Of a stretch of DNA of 64,000 nt, positions 49,182 to 61,521 are shown piece after piece (position 1 is the first letter of the stretch; the number at the start of each line of letters is the position of its first letter). The DNA is from Macrophomina tecta (Eukaryota > Ascomycota > Dothideomycetes > Botryosphaeriales > Botryosphaeriaceae). The DNA is taken from assembly GCA_024180945.1 (NCBI GenBank), contig JAKSGN010000007.1, positions 3,286,001 to 3,350,000 on the forward strand, read 5' to 3'. The translations under genes and the position numbers were made by a program. Below the pieces are notes generated by a model. The model was not told the DNA's origin. It searched no databases and was given only the letters and a program-made list of their open reading frames with translations.

Positions 49182-51836
49182 TTTGAGAGCTCAGCGTATC
49201 GATATGGAGAATGGGGATACAACGGGCATGCGAGTCAGGCGCGGGAGGCCAGAGCATTGAAGGGCAGAAGAGATGCGATGAAGGCGGAGAGATATGTAGA
49301 GCAACGAGTGCGGTCGAAGGCAAGGGAAATCGACGGCCGAGGATTGGAGCAGCTGCCGGCACGGTGCTCGAGTGGTTTTGTCTGGCGGTGGAAATTATCG
49401 ATTCACGCGGATGCTGGTCCTCTCATTTCGTCATCGGCGACTTAAATAGCGCAGGGCCGCCAGGAAGCAGGCAGGGGAGGAGCAGCCAGGAGGGGCGCGC
49501 ACGCGGACGGAAGTCACAGCTGCTAGCAGCCCCTTATGAGCGCCTCGCAGCTCTCAGCTGTCGCCGCCGCTGCCAGAGTCGCATCTGGGCGGGCAGCTCC
49601 GCTGGCATCGCAAGCCACCAACCCGGGCGAATTGCGGCCGGCCACCTGGAGCCACGGCGCTGCACTTGACTCAAGGTGCTCTAAGGGGGGCCAGGCACGG
49701 GAGATCTCCGACGTGCCTGGCGCTGCGTGCTGTGCTACCCACCGCTTGCGGCGTGGAGCAGGGAGGCCAGCGCCCAACACTCTGTCCACCCTGCACGCCT
49801 GGTGTGAGGCCTGAACAGCAGATACACGCCCGCCGCGAGCTGACGGCAGGAGCCCGTCACCACCGCCCTCGCATCGCGCGTCGTCGATGCTACGGCCGGC
49901 CAAATAAAGGCACGGAGTGGATGTGACGAACACGAGCTGGCCAAGTCTGGACCGCACCCGCTGCCGAAAAGCCCACAGCGCACTTTCTAGAACTCCAATC
50001 CCGCTGGACGCGCCCACCAAAAATTCTTGCTTTCTTGCCGTAGATCCAGCGGATCAAAGCGCGCCTCCCGTCCAATCGCTGCCGCCGTTCCGTCTGTGGA
50101 TGCCCACTCCCCACCTAGCGGTCTGCTTTGAGGGTCCTCTACCTTGGCCAAAGGGCCTCACCGGTCCTCTTCCCCATGGGCCTCTTCCCTCCTCGGGCCC
50201 TCACCGCGGTGTGCGCACCGAACGTTTTCTCTCGGGTCGCGTCCGCCCGCTCCTGTTTTTTGCCTTCTTTGGCGCCTTCGAAGCGTTTCCAGATAGCACA
50301 GATGAGCTGAAGATAAGCACACCGTCAACAACACCGGCTGACCATATCTAGCGATAATATTGGGAGTTGCAATCAAGATAAGCGTTCATCTTGCTCAAAT
50401 AACGTCCCGAGAGTCCCCTTCGCGCCAAGTGAAAGTGCATATCTCACCTGCTGATCGACCTTGATAAGGACATGAGACCCAGAAACTAAAAGGAGTGCGA
50501 GAGAAATGCAAAGAGTCACCGGCACGCGATGACCAGCTCGCCTGAGTCTGGTGATTCCCGCTTTGCCAGCCGTTCAAGAGCCGCCACCGCCGCCCGTCGT
50601 CGTTGTCGTCGTCGACCACCGTGCAGATGCGGCCGTCCGTTCCGATGTACCCCACGCGCTTTTCGTGCACTCACCTGCAAAATCAGGGCACGTTTGCCAT
50701 CTGCGGCGTTGACGCGCCGAGACAAAAATCGCTTGAACGCGTCAGGCCATCTTTTCTCGAAACCCGGCGAGCCGAGCGAGACAGAGAGGAGAGGTGATGA
50801 TGTTGTTTGCCTCTCCTCTCTCCTGCGCTCTCAAAGCTTCTCATCGCAGGCGGAACCCGTGCATGGTCCGATCGGACTCGCCGAATAACCAGCCACGAGA
50901 TTCGGATGCACGGAAGGTCCCCATTTCTTCTACCACACAGCGACTACACACGCGCGCGCGGTGCGGATCAGGAGACCATGCAAGATGAGAAAAGAGCCTC
51001 ATGCTCGAGCGCCTTTTGTTCGCGATGGGCGTGTTCCTGCAGACGAACGCCACTAAATGCGACGCATCAAAGCGTCATGTTCTGACGTGAAGGTTGAGGC
51101 CATAACTCTCGTCACCCGTACCCAGAAATAGCCCCAACCGCGGTGAAACCATCCACCTAGAGCTTCGCCAAAGCACACCACGGACGACGTCTAAAGAAGG
51201 ATTATTGGATGGTGCGCTGTTGCTACGCTGGTCTTTGCCCCCGGAGATCAGGTTGTGCTTGATTGATCCGTCGTGATGGACTCCTGTTTCACTTCTCACC
51301 AGACAATGAACACTCAATCTCATGAGATTGTCTAATACGGTGCACATTGGAAGCTGACGTATTTCAAAGCAGCAATAAATTCTTGTTCATTCATATGGCA
51401 TCTAAGTCAGCGACTGGTACTGGCTCTGCTCTGCTTACTGATTTCAATGAGCCGCTGGCGGAATCAACCCTAGGGAGAAGGGCACTGCAACGCCAGGGAA
51501 ATGCGCCATGGGGATGCGCAAGGATCTAAAAGTACATGCATGCGCGTAGTCAATGTTTTGGGGAAGAGGGCACTAAAGAAAAGTAAGGAAAGCATCAAGA
51601 GAAATCAGGTAGGAACGGATCCAAAGTACGCCCTCGCCACCGTTCGCGGTTGCCGACCCAGAAAACGCCTAGAAGAAAGCAGGAAGATCGAGGTCGAGAT
51701 GGAGCAAGGCATCTTCAAAGGAAGACACCAATAGCAAGAAGAGTCATGAAAGAAACTCAGAAAGAACCTAGCAGAAGGTGGTGCAGACGGAGGAAGAGAA
51801 ACCGGTTATCAGCGCGACTGAGGGTTTCGAGGAACT
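49182..51836. other. 2.65-kb interval, no gene recognised
   Basis: GC-rich on the left (49450-50300), more mixed to the right. Open frames are short or lack family features. No repeats of note beyond a CGCGCGCG run near 50950. Confidence 0.5.
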
Positions 51837-52865
51837 TTACATTTCCATCGCGGTATCCGCTAATTGCGTCTGCGCCGCTTGGAGCGTAGGCGCGTCGATG
51901 CTCATCTCGGTGTCGTTGTTCACCGGCATCGCGACCGGAGAGCTAGTCGGAGGAGCCGAAGTGTCGCGTGCATAGACCACGTCGCTCTCATATGCGATTG
52001 GATGCTGGGTGAGGTTGCGAACAACACCCTCGAGCGACGTGCTGACCAATCTGCAAGTGCGTAGGTCTTGACTGAACAGGAAGAACTTCTCCTTATCATC
52101 GGCGACGTCGCGTGCATGCACAAGGAAGGCGTCGTGGGCTTCGCTCTCGTGGAGCACCTGCGGGCACGACAGAGGATAGTGCCTGCTAATGAACTTAGCC
52201 CAACCACGGGCGCCATCCTTCTTCTCCGGGTTGAAGACGATCTCCTTCCAGCCGATTCCGAGAGCCATCGTGAGGTCGTGGATAGTGTGGCCAGCATCGT
52301 CGACAGGCATAGTGGTAGCCTTGTAGGCAAGAGAGGACGAGTCCACGCCAACTGTATTGGAAGACGGGACGACAGGCTTGACGGCAGCAGGAGGACTGCC
52401 AGAGGCACGATCGACAGTCGCTGTACGCTGGGACTTGCGCGACACGGCGATTGGCCGCTCCTTCGGCTTGTTGGCTTCCTCGACCTCGTGCTTCGCTTCA
52501 GCCCAGGTGCCAGTCTGGGATTCAGCAGCGATGGCGAATCCGGGCTCGCCGGCATAGATGAGCGTCATGCCCGGGCCCATGATGGGCTCAGGCTTCGGCT
52601 TCATGATGACCTTCGAGCCATCTTCGGGTGCTTCATCGACATCGATATCCTCCAGCGAGCGTTTGCGGCCCGCGATGGCGTTGGAGGGAGCAGCTTGGTA
52701 GTTGAGCGACGGCGGCGTGGGGTACTTTGGAATGCGTCCGGGTATGGTGGATGAGTTGCTGGGCGCGTGGGCAGAGTAGTGCGGCGCGTTGAAGCGCTGC
52801 TCAAAGCTGTACTGCTGGGGCGGCAGGACAACGGTAGGCGACGAGGCATAGTAGTTGAGGCCCAT
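51837..52865 (-). CDS. unrecognised fungal protein with a conserved-looking C-terminal half
   Basis: Single exon, 342 residues from the ATG at 52865; I cannot name the family. The first half is Pro/Ser/Tyr-rich and low complexity (MGLNYYASSPTVVLPPQQ) with a possible nuclear signal (AGRKRSLEDIDVDE). A globular part follows from about residue 205: TIHDLTMALGIGWKEIVFNP, ARGWAKFISRHYPL and KEKFFLFSQDLRTCRLVSTS. This half has the look of a small alpha/beta domain with many aromatic residues. The tail is acidic and Gln-rich. Possibly a nuclear or chromatin-linked fungal protein; that is a guess from the signal only. Confidence 0.7.
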   Translation of the reverse strand: MGLNYYASSPTVVLPPQQYSFEQRFNAPHYSAHAPSNSSTIPGRIPKYPTPPSLNYQAAPSNAIAGRKRSLEDIDVDEAPEDGSKVIMKPKPEPIMGPGMTLIYAGEPGFAIAAESQTGTWAEAKHEVEEANKPKERPIAVSRKSQRTATVDRASGSPPAAVKPVVPSSNTVGVDSSSLAYKATTMPVDDAGHTIHDLTMALGIGWKEIVFNPEKKDGARGWAKFISRHYPLSCPQVLHESEAHDAFLVHARDVADDKEKFFLFSQDLRTCRLVSTSLEGVVRNLTQHPIAYESDVVYARDTSAPPTSSPVAMPVNNDTEMSIDAPTLQAAQTQLADTAMEM

Positions 52866-54125
52866 GATGCTGTTGGTTTAGTAGGACAAGCAAGAGAGAA
52901 GAGAAATTGGATACGATAGATGACGATTGTCCAGTGTGGGTCACTCGCACGTCAGCTTGGCGCGCAAATGGGGTTGACGCGACGGCAAGGCGCGCAACGG
53001 TAGGTAGTGGGCGGCGACGGTGAGCTAGCTGAAGCTCGGCGCGATAGAGGTGGTGATGGAAGATGGACAAGGTGTCGAGCGATGAGGGAGAGTGAGAGAG
53101 GTGAGGAGGTAGAGTGACGAAGAGCGCGCGACTATGGGGGAGCGCGTCGTGGGCAGTAGCTGTGGAGAGTGAGATGCAAAAGAGATGGTCTGAGACGGGG
53201 ACCAGAGTGCCTTTTGAACATGCACCGAGAGCAACCAGATGATCGCGAATCAAAACGCCTGGAGGGAGAGGCTGGTCAACTCACGTGCATGCCGAGAGGC
53301 ACATCACCTGGAGCAGCCAATCGTCTCCGTCCGCCTCGCCCAGGAGATGGATGCTTGAACATCCTGGCTCATAGCCGGATATGGATCTCCCGTACCAGAG
53401 GAAAAGCCCGCATTCAAGCTTAACTGCATCTGTAACATCGGCGCTTACGCCGTTACCAGCCCCAGCCAATGGCCCGCTCTGAAACATACAATACACTTTG
53501 GGTGTGACCCAACAGCGTCTGGCACGTCAGGCCAATCGGGCTCTGCGCGGTGAGACAGTGCGAGCCTCCGGACTCGTTTCCGTGAGTGCGGATGCTGCGC
53601 AAGTGCGCCGAGTGGCTCAGCGTTGTTACAAGCGGTGGTTCGTGACAGCACCGGGTGGCACGGAATCACGGTATGTACGCTTTTTTTACGGCTGACGGAA
53701 TTGGGTGGAGTGATCGGTAAAACGGGCGTTTTGAAAAACACGCCGAGTGTTCGAAATTTGCGTTATGCATCCGGCGCTGCTCGGAGGGTCCTAGCGTCTC
53801 CACCGATTACGGCATAGCCTTGTCTCACAAGCAAGGATCCGACATTGATCCGCTCGGCGAAAATAGCGGTCGCCCTCCCGTCTCTCCGCTCCTCGAGCCG
53901 GTCGGCTACTGAGACTTTGTCCCTTTGACCTGCCACGCCTTTTTCGGTCTTGGCATGTTTGCAGCTGTTTGACGCGCAGCTGTCGGAAAGGAAAATCGTC
54001 GCGCCAGGACGCGCTTTGGGCATTTTGGTGGAAGGCCCGCGAAAGCCAGCAGTAGAGCGCAGTAGCCCCTCTCTCTCTCCGCCGGACGCATCCACTACCC
54101 ACACAGCCTCCAAGCAACCGTCAAG
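52866..54125. other. divergent interval, unknown protein / CCT3
   Basis: 1.26 kb between the two start codons. No gene seen; contains both promoters. Confidence 0.5.
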
Positions 54126-55955
54126 ATGCAGGCCCCCGTGGTGGTTATGAGTATGTGTCATCCTTGAATTTTGCAAAACCCAAGCTAATCCCCACGACAC
54201 CAGATACCCAGACCGGAGGTGAGAGGCAGTTTGGCCGCAAGGCACAGCTCTCCAACATCACTGCCGCGAAGACGTGAGTACGCGTCCGACGCCATTCCGA
54301 ACGCCTCAGCTTATAACGCTTAGTGTCGCCGATATTATTCGGTCATGTCTGGGTCCCAAGGCCATGCTCAAGATGCTGCTGGACCCCATGGGGGGAATCG
54401 TCCTCACCAACGACGGCCATGCCATCCTGAGAGAAATTGAGGTAGCCCACCCGGCTGCAAAGAGCATGATTGAGCTCAGCAGGACGCAAGACGAGGAGGT
54501 CGGCGACGGCACCACCAGTGTCATCATCCTTGGTTGGTCTCATACAAGCTAAGCTGCGGCACCGTGACTGACGAGGATATAGCTGGTGAAATGCTGGCCC
54601 AGTCCCTGCCCCAGCTCGAGCGCAATATCCACCCTGTCACGATAATACAAGCCTTCAAGCGCGCCCTCACCGACGCCATCTCCATCATCGAGGAGATCTC
54701 GATACCCGTCGACATCAACGACGACAAGGCCATGTACACCCTTATTTCCTCCTCCATCGGAACGAAGTTTGTGTCGCGGTGGTCCGAGTTGATGTGCAAC
54801 CTTGCCCTAAAAGCGGTCAGGACGGTGTCCTTTGACGTTGGTGGCGGCAAGAGGGAGGTTGATATCAAGAGGTACGCCAGAGTGGAGAAGATACCCGGCG
54901 GTGAGATCGAAGACTGCAAGGTTCTGGATGGCGTCATGCTTAACAAGGATATCACTCATCCCAAGATGAGGAGGCGTATCGAGAAGCCCAGAATTGTCCT
55001 GCTCGATTGCTCCCTGGAATACAAGAAGGGCGAGTCGCAGACGAACATTGAGATCTCCAAGGAGGAGGACTGGAACAGGATATTGCAGATCGAGGAGGAG
55101 CAGGTTAAGGCTATGTGCGACGCCATTATCGCCGTGAAGCCTGACCTGGTCATCACCGAGAAAGGTGTCAGCGGTAAGTGCTGTGCGTCCCTCCGGCCTT
55201 AGACCATACTAACTGTCGCAGACCTCGCCCAGCATTACCTCGTGAAGAACAACATCACTGCGCTGCGTCGTGTCCGCAAGACGGACAACAACCGTATTGC
55301 TCGCGCTACCGGTGCAACCATTGTCAACTCTGTGCAATCCCTGACCGAGGCCGACGTTGGTACCAAGTGCGGTCTCTTTGAGATCTCCAAGATTGGCGAC
55401 GAGTACTTCACATTCCTCACACAGTGCGAGGACCCCAAAGCCTGCACTGTCCTCCTCCGTGGACCCTCCAAGGATATCTTGAACGAGATCGAGAGGAATC
55501 TCCAAGATGCTATGGGTGTCGCGAGGAACGTCATCTGGAAGGCCCGTCTGTGTCCCGGTGGCGGTGCGACGGAGATGGCAGTTGCTGTTGGATTGGAGAA
55601 GAAGGCCAAGTCTATTGAGGGTGTCGCCCAGTGGCCATACCGCGCCGTTGCTGAAGCGATGGAGGTTATCCCTCGCACACTCATCCAGAACGCTGGCTCC
55701 TCGCCCATCAGAGTGCTGACGCAGCTGCGTGCCAAGCACGCGGATCCTTCTTCGGGTAGTAGCTGGGGTATTGATGGCGATGCCGGCAAATTGGTGGACA
55801 TGAAAGAGTACGGTGTCTGGGAGCCAATGGCAGTGAAGGAGCAGAGCATCAAGACCGCCATCGAGAGCGCCTGTCTACTTCTCCGTGTCGATGACATTGT
55901 TGCTGCAAAAGCGGCGAAGCAACCGGGTGGCCCCATCGGAGGCGGTGATGAATAA
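54126..55955 (+). CDS. CCT3: chaperonin TRiC/CCT subunit gamma
   Basis: Five exons: 54126-54150, 54204-54273, 54324-54532, 54583-55173 and 55222-55955. Introns are 53, 50, 50 and 48 bp; the frame joins to 542 residues. Group II chaperonin subunit that folds actin and tubulin in the cytosolic eight-membered ring. Signatures: TAAKTVADIIRSCLGPKAML, MLLDPMGGIVLTNDGHAIL, EVGDGTTS (ATPase GDGTT at about 92-96), VMLNKDITHPKMRR and NNITALRRVRKTDNNRIARA, which are gamma-type; the late GGGATEMAVAV is the conserved chaperonin glycine turn. The tail ends GGPIGGGDE, typical of CCT3. The first exon encodes only eight residues (MQAPVVVM). Confidence 0.97.
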
Positions 55956-58669
55956 ATGCAGAAGATAGCATCGAATGTACAAAAATTAGATCCGGCGGGT
56001 TAAAAGCTTGACGGCATCAGAAAAACTTAGGAAACTAATGTATCATAGAGATGCGAACGTTCAATAAAAGTTTGAATGGAGCTAATGCCAGAAGCGCCAC
56101 ATGCAATATCGTGACTACTTTATCCCCAGCTATATGCGGTTCCAGCTGCATCCAGATGCGGTATATCCTTGAAGCTTTCAATCCCTGGACCAACGTCAAG
56201 GGACCATTGATTTATACATAGCCTGGTTATTGCTAAGATGAAGATGCTTTTACCGTTCTTCAATGGTGTGACAATCTTCAGCCGTATAAACAGATATGCT
56301 GAACGTCTTGTGCCTCCGAAAAGCTTCAAGATTTTACCTCTTCTAAGGTTCTCTGCTGGTATTGTATCTTACATGCTCATCACACCGCAACTTTAACCCA
56401 TATTCACATTGTTTAATCGAACACGTCATAAATTCTAATACTGCATCGTTTTATGAACGCCGCGTTCATCAATTCTGCGATTACATGCCCGTCCGTGCCA
56501 GTGACGTGCACAAAACTAAGACAATATTCGGGCTGGCTTGGGCCGAGTTTTCAACTATAACCGATACTGGACCGGGCAGCAGAAGACGCAGTAGAACTGT
56601 AGAGCAGATGCCGGAATCGAATTCTGTTCTTCAACTCATCAAACTTACCCCCGTGGCCTCCATCAGCAGCGCGCCCTGTCCGGTTTGTAGAAGTCCCTCC
56701 ACGCAAGTAAATTGGTGTCAGGCGAAACGTTGATTGGATTACTTATCCCCTGACACCAAATTTTCCTCGGGCTTCTGAGGCACCTCCAGATCATGTAAAC
56801 AGCTTCGGTCTATGGTAGGATGTCTCCACAACGCTTGGTCACCGAATCGGGGTGTGGTGGAGCTGACGGATCAAAAGGATGGCGAATCGTATCATCCTGA
56901 AGCTCTCACTGGTCTCGGCCCGCCAGCAGCTCCACAGTGAATTTGATTGCTCTGTCCAGTACAGTAGTCCATTCTCTCTCTTCCACGGCAACAAAAGTAT
57001 AGCGAAACTGTGAGTTGGTCGTAGTGCCTACCACAATCTGGGCGTGGGACTAAGGAATAATCGGCGATGACGAGAGATAAGAGCGGGCAAACGAAGCCTA
57101 GTTGCAGAAGTCTCATGAGATAATTCCTAGCAAATCGGTCAGCGAAGATAGATTGGTGCGCCAAAGGGTGACGGCTGAACTTACAAGTTCATGACATGGA
57201 AGGGATCATATATGAATCGCCGAGAATATGAACTGGTTTGAGTAGTAAAAGACTAGAGACGTCGTGGAAATGGGAGACTAGCTGGTCCCGTTATTTATAC
57301 TGAATGAAAAGAGCAGAAACTTTCACCCCTAGCTCTACGACGCATAGGACTTCTCATAATTACCTTCAAACGAGACAAATCCGAGGGCAGGACTAAATAT
57401 ATGTTTACCTTTCAGCCTTGAACAAACTTTTGGCAATGAGTCGTCTTTTACTCGTGGTTTGTAGGTTTGCTCCGATGGCGAGCTGATGCCTGCACCCCCA
57501 GTATTCATCAGGGCAAAAGTCTGGAAAGAAGCATATCATGAGTGAAACCGACTCAGAACTTCGTCTTGGAAAAAAACCACTGATTTTTAATTTTTTTTTA
57601 TTTTTTAGAGCTGGTATTTGTATCATTCCAACCATCTGAGCCTTTCTCACTACTCGTGGGTTGTAAGCGACAAGGTTGCGTCGGTTACATCTGTAACTCG
57701 TTGCTTCTGTTTATCGTTTTTATAGAATATCCAGGGAGGTTCATGCCCTAGAATGCACGAAGGTTAGAGCGTGTATGAGCGCACTGTCGTACAGGAAGTG
57801 TCGTGAGGTGTGCCGCAGAATGTATGGTGTACTCGCAAAGTGGTCTCCTGTTATTCTACTGTGTTTTTCCCTCACATCTCGCATAGCATTTCGGCTTTCT
57901 CGGTAGTTGTGAAGAAGTATAGAATATTACATTCTTTCTATAGTAAGCAAGGAGCCCTTTACTTGGGCTGGTTGCAGGGGAAATGACGAAGCCATGGACC
58001 AGCACGCCCGGGAACACGTATCCCATCGGCTTTATCCGGATTAGATGGACTAGAACATGTTCCTGCCTGGCAGCTGTATAACGGAGATAGTATGACCAAA
58101 AAGCAGGCTGGGGTTCGTGGTTTGGAATTACCAAGGATGCTGCCTTGATCCTGAACAGGAACTTCGTGCTCGGATCCCAAAGACCCGGTGACAGGACGCC
58201 CAACATTTTGGTTGGCAGCAGGAGTCAGTCATCTTGGCAAGCTCTCCGCCTAAGATCTCTTTCCCTTGTTCCCCGCAATGATCGTAGTAGAAGGGTAAAA
58301 GGCCCAGGGAACTACTGGTTGCCTGAAGTGGCGGCTCCCAGACCCCGGGAAATGTGTGACGAAAGCCGCTCGCGTCGCTATCTCGAACCTTATCGCTAAA
58401 GCACAGGGACTCAAACACTGTAAAGTTCACAAGCGTGTTCGGAGGAGGCTCCAGAAAATCAGCGAATTCGTCAAATCAGACCGTTCGCTAGCATCACGAT
58501 GACCTCATGGTAACGTCAACGAGAGGCGCGGCAAGAGACAACAGAGTGATAAATACAGGAAATCAGACGCGGTCAATATCATATACGTGCACTCAGTCAG
58601 AATCCTACAACCCCCTCGAAAAAAGAAAACAGTTCTTCTCAGCGAAAGGCTTCTCTACGCACACCGAAA
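55956..58669. other. 2.7-kb gene-poor interval
   Basis: The longest unexplained stretch to the right of 50 kb, and noticeably more AT-rich than its surroundings in the middle (56350-57700). No transposase, reverse transcriptase or other domain is readable in any frame. Confidence 0.5.
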
Positions 58670-59422
58670 ATGGTCGACAAGAAGGTCCTCATCGTCGTCT
58701 CAGACGCCGACTCATTCCCTCTCAAGAAGTCAGACGGCGAAGTGGTCCAACAACCATCCGGCTTCTTCCTGATGGAGCTCGCCAAGCCGCTGGACAGGCT
58801 GCTCAACGCCGGCTACGAAGTCACCTTTGCGTCGCCCGAGGGCCGCGAGCCGACGCCGGATCCGAACAGCGAATCGCTGCTGGCGTTCGCGGGCAACTTT
58901 TACGAGCGGCAGCGCGAGAACGAGCTGCTGGAGCGGATGAAGCGTGAGAACGGCTTCGCGGCGCCGCGCCGCTTCGCCGACATTTCGGACGACGAGTGCC
59001 GGCAGTACGCAGGCGTCTTCATCCCCGGCGGCCACGCGCCGCTCCAGGACCTCGGCGACAACCCGGAGCTGGGCAGGATCCTGTCCCACTTCCACGAGGC
59101 GCGCAAGCCGACGGCGGCCATCTGCCACGGGCCGTACGCGTTCCTCTCGACCAAGTACGGGCCGAAGAAGGAGTTTGCGTACAAGGGCTACAAGATTACG
59201 AGCTGGTCGGACGCGGAGGAGAAGTTCATGGAGACGGCCATGTTCCGCGGAGAGGTCGAGAAGGTGGAGTCGAAACTGCGGGAGAATGGGGCGGAGATGG
59301 TGGAGAACGCGTCCACGAAGGTCGGGACTATCACCGTCGACCGGGAGGTGGTGAGCGGGGCCAATCCCATGGCCGCGGCGACGCTGGGAGACAAGTTCTT
59401 GGAGATGCTGGAAAGCAAGTGA
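58670..59422 (+). CDS. DJ-1/PfpI (ThiJ) family protein, Hsp31-like
   Basis: Single exon, 250 residues. Class I glutamine amidotransferase-like fold: VLIVVSDADSF opens the first strand, GFFLMELAKPLDRLLNAGYE holds the conserved Glu (residue 36), and PTAAICHGPYAFLS is the nucleophile elbow with Cys 152 followed by His 153. GVFIPGGHAPLQDLGDNPEL is the adjacent family motif. The size and the insert between about residues 68 and 100 resemble Hsp31-type glyoxalase III/chaperone members rather than short DJ-1. Such proteins detoxify methylglyoxal and protect against oxidative stress, probably in the cytosol; exact activity is inferred. The ATG lies in good context (gaaaATGg). Confidence 0.92.
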   Translation: MVDKKVLIVVSDADSFPLKKSDGEVVQQPSGFFLMELAKPLDRLLNAGYEVTFASPEGREPTPDPNSESLLAFAGNFYERQRENELLERMKRENGFAAPRRFADISDDECRQYAGVFIPGGHAPLQDLGDNPELGRILSHFHEARKPTAAICHGPYAFLSTKYGPKKEFAYKGYKITSWSDAEEKFMETAMFRGEVEKVESKLRENGAEMVENASTKVGTITVDREVVSGANPMAAATLGDKFLEMLESK

Positions 59423-61521
59423 AAAAGGACAATGTGTTAGTTTGTCTCAGCGGCTGAGGCGTAATCGAGAAGAAGTAATGAGAGATGCGTGCATGACAAG
59501 AGATACAGCGGGCAAAGAAGAAAACGCGTGTCTTATCTATCACAAGGCAGCTGTGATGGACAATGAGAGTGGGATGTGAATGGCTAGAGAAGGAAACGCC
59601 TCACTCCGCAGAGTTCAAAAGGAAGCGTATTCTGCGCAGGCGGAAAAAGCAATGCGGCGTGCGAGCTTGTGGGCGAGCGTTGGGGCCGAGAAAGGCACTG
59701 CCAGGCCTCGACCAGCCCGCTCGAGGGCTCTGGCATTCGTCAAGTGAGCGGCAAGTGAGGTTAGGCAGCCCATGGCCAACATGGCGGCTGTGATGATGCG
59801 ACAACGGCTGCGACGATCTGGAGGACGTATTTCCGGCTGTGCACGCTCGCGCAAGCGAAGAGGATCAGACCGCATGGGATCAACTTTTCACGCAAGCGAA
59901 GGCTGGCATCATCAGGCGACAGAGGCCTGCTGGGGCAAAGATGGCCAGCATGGTGAGATGTTGCCGGTGACGAGCCGAGGGCGAGTCGGGCGCAGCAGCG
60001 GCCGGGCGGGAGTGCGAGGGTCCACGCCGGATGAGCGCAGCGCCCGCCGATCACTACTCCAACGCCTTCTCCCTCTTTCCTCGCCCAGCATCGCCGCCGC
60101 GAGATCGCCGCCCTCACTGCCCCGGGATTATTACGACGGAGAATTCACGCAAGCTGATCGTGCCCTTGGCCGCCGGGCATGCTGCGTCCTGCGTCCTGTG
60201 TCCTGCGTCCTGCGTCCTGCACCCTCGCCCTCATCCTCACCACCGCGCGCCGCCCGGATGCCGCTCTCGGTGCAACTGGCGCCCACAAGCACACGCGTAA
60301 CCCCACGCTCGGGTCCACTGATGCTTCTCGACAACCCGCCTGATCGCTCGCGGCATGGGCCCTGGATATGCTGCCGCCCGCCCACCGTCTGTTTCCGCTC
60401 GTGTGGAAGAAGCAAGCAAATTCGTTTCATCCGCCCAACGCCATGACGCTGGAACCCTGACCGACGCCCTCCCGAGCCGCTATCAGGAGCTTGGCAACGG
60501 GCACCGGTGCCTGGACGTGCTGCCGCGTTCCCATGTCTGCACGCTGCGAGGCCAAATGCAACCGTCGCCAGGCTAACGACGTCGCCGCCCTCCAAGGGGC
60601 CGCTACCGCAACAATGGCCACCGAGGGCATGAAACGCTATGTGGACCGCTCTCCCTTGGCCTCTGGCAGCATTGGCAACCGTCGCTTACAGGGTTGCCCT
60701 GAGCTCGCAGCGCGGAAATGCGGAAGCGGCGTCCTCGACCCTCTCTTTTCCGGCTGTCAATTCTGATTGGGCCGACATTTGCCATGGCAGTCTGGTCCAT
60801 TTCTTTTCTCATCTCGCCTGCCCGTCCATCGCCGCCCCGCATCGTCTGTGGCCGCATTGTGAATGAGCTGTGACCGTGCCGGCTTGGTGACGAGGCCCGT
60901 CTCAAGAGCCCTCGTTCCTGCAGCCAGCGCCCGAACCGGACCCATGACTCCCAAGCGCCAGATCCTCTGCGGTCTCAGCCGCTGTGTCGGACTCGACTGC
61001 AGGGCCTGCCTGGATTGCCTCCCTAGTTCCATGGGTCCGACCGCCAGAACCTCAGCACCCTGCACGGACAGCCCGCCTCATGTCTAGATGCACGATCCCG
61101 GCTCTTATCGTTCATGGGTGACCACGGCAGAGACGACGAGGGTGGTGATGATGGACTGTGACAAGCCGGCCGTGATCCGGCCCATTGGGTTTCTTCCCAG
61201 GAACGCGAAGATCCTCTACCTGCTGTGGAGGATATCCTCGCCATTAATGCGCCTAGCACCTTCATCCCACTCATTTGCTTCTTCTTTCATACTCTCTATT
61301 GCCATATTGCTGCTCACTTGCACGCTTCTAGCATGGTGAAGGGAGACTGGTCTCTTCTTCAACACCTGGCCACTCATTGTTAAATATCCCGGCTTTGTTC
61401 CTCCACTCCTTGACTCCAACTCCAGAGCCCGATTCCGTTCCTCTGACCCCGCCAGCCCACCCCACCAGCCCGCCCCATCCAGCCTGCCAGAGCCCTTCAT
61501 TGGGTTGCTTCACAGTTCGCT
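59423..61521. other. 2.1-kb GC-rich interval
   Basis: Upstream region of the PTH11-like gene. Contains a five-copy heptamer array (60184-60218). No gene recognised. Confidence 0.5.
60184..60218. repeat. heptamer tandem repeat, GCGTCCT-type
   Basis: Five adjacent seven-base units, the third with a base change (GTGTCCT). Confidence 0.9.

Noticed and set aside
49523..50020. 165-codon minus-strand frame with a short MVGASSGIGVLE start
   Set aside because: Superficially like a dehydrogenase glycine motif, but nothing after it matches the fold and the composition is that of GC-rich spacer.
60184..60218. Short direct repeats that might suggest a CRISPR array
   Set aside because: Contiguous seven-base units with no spacers, in a eukaryotic genome.
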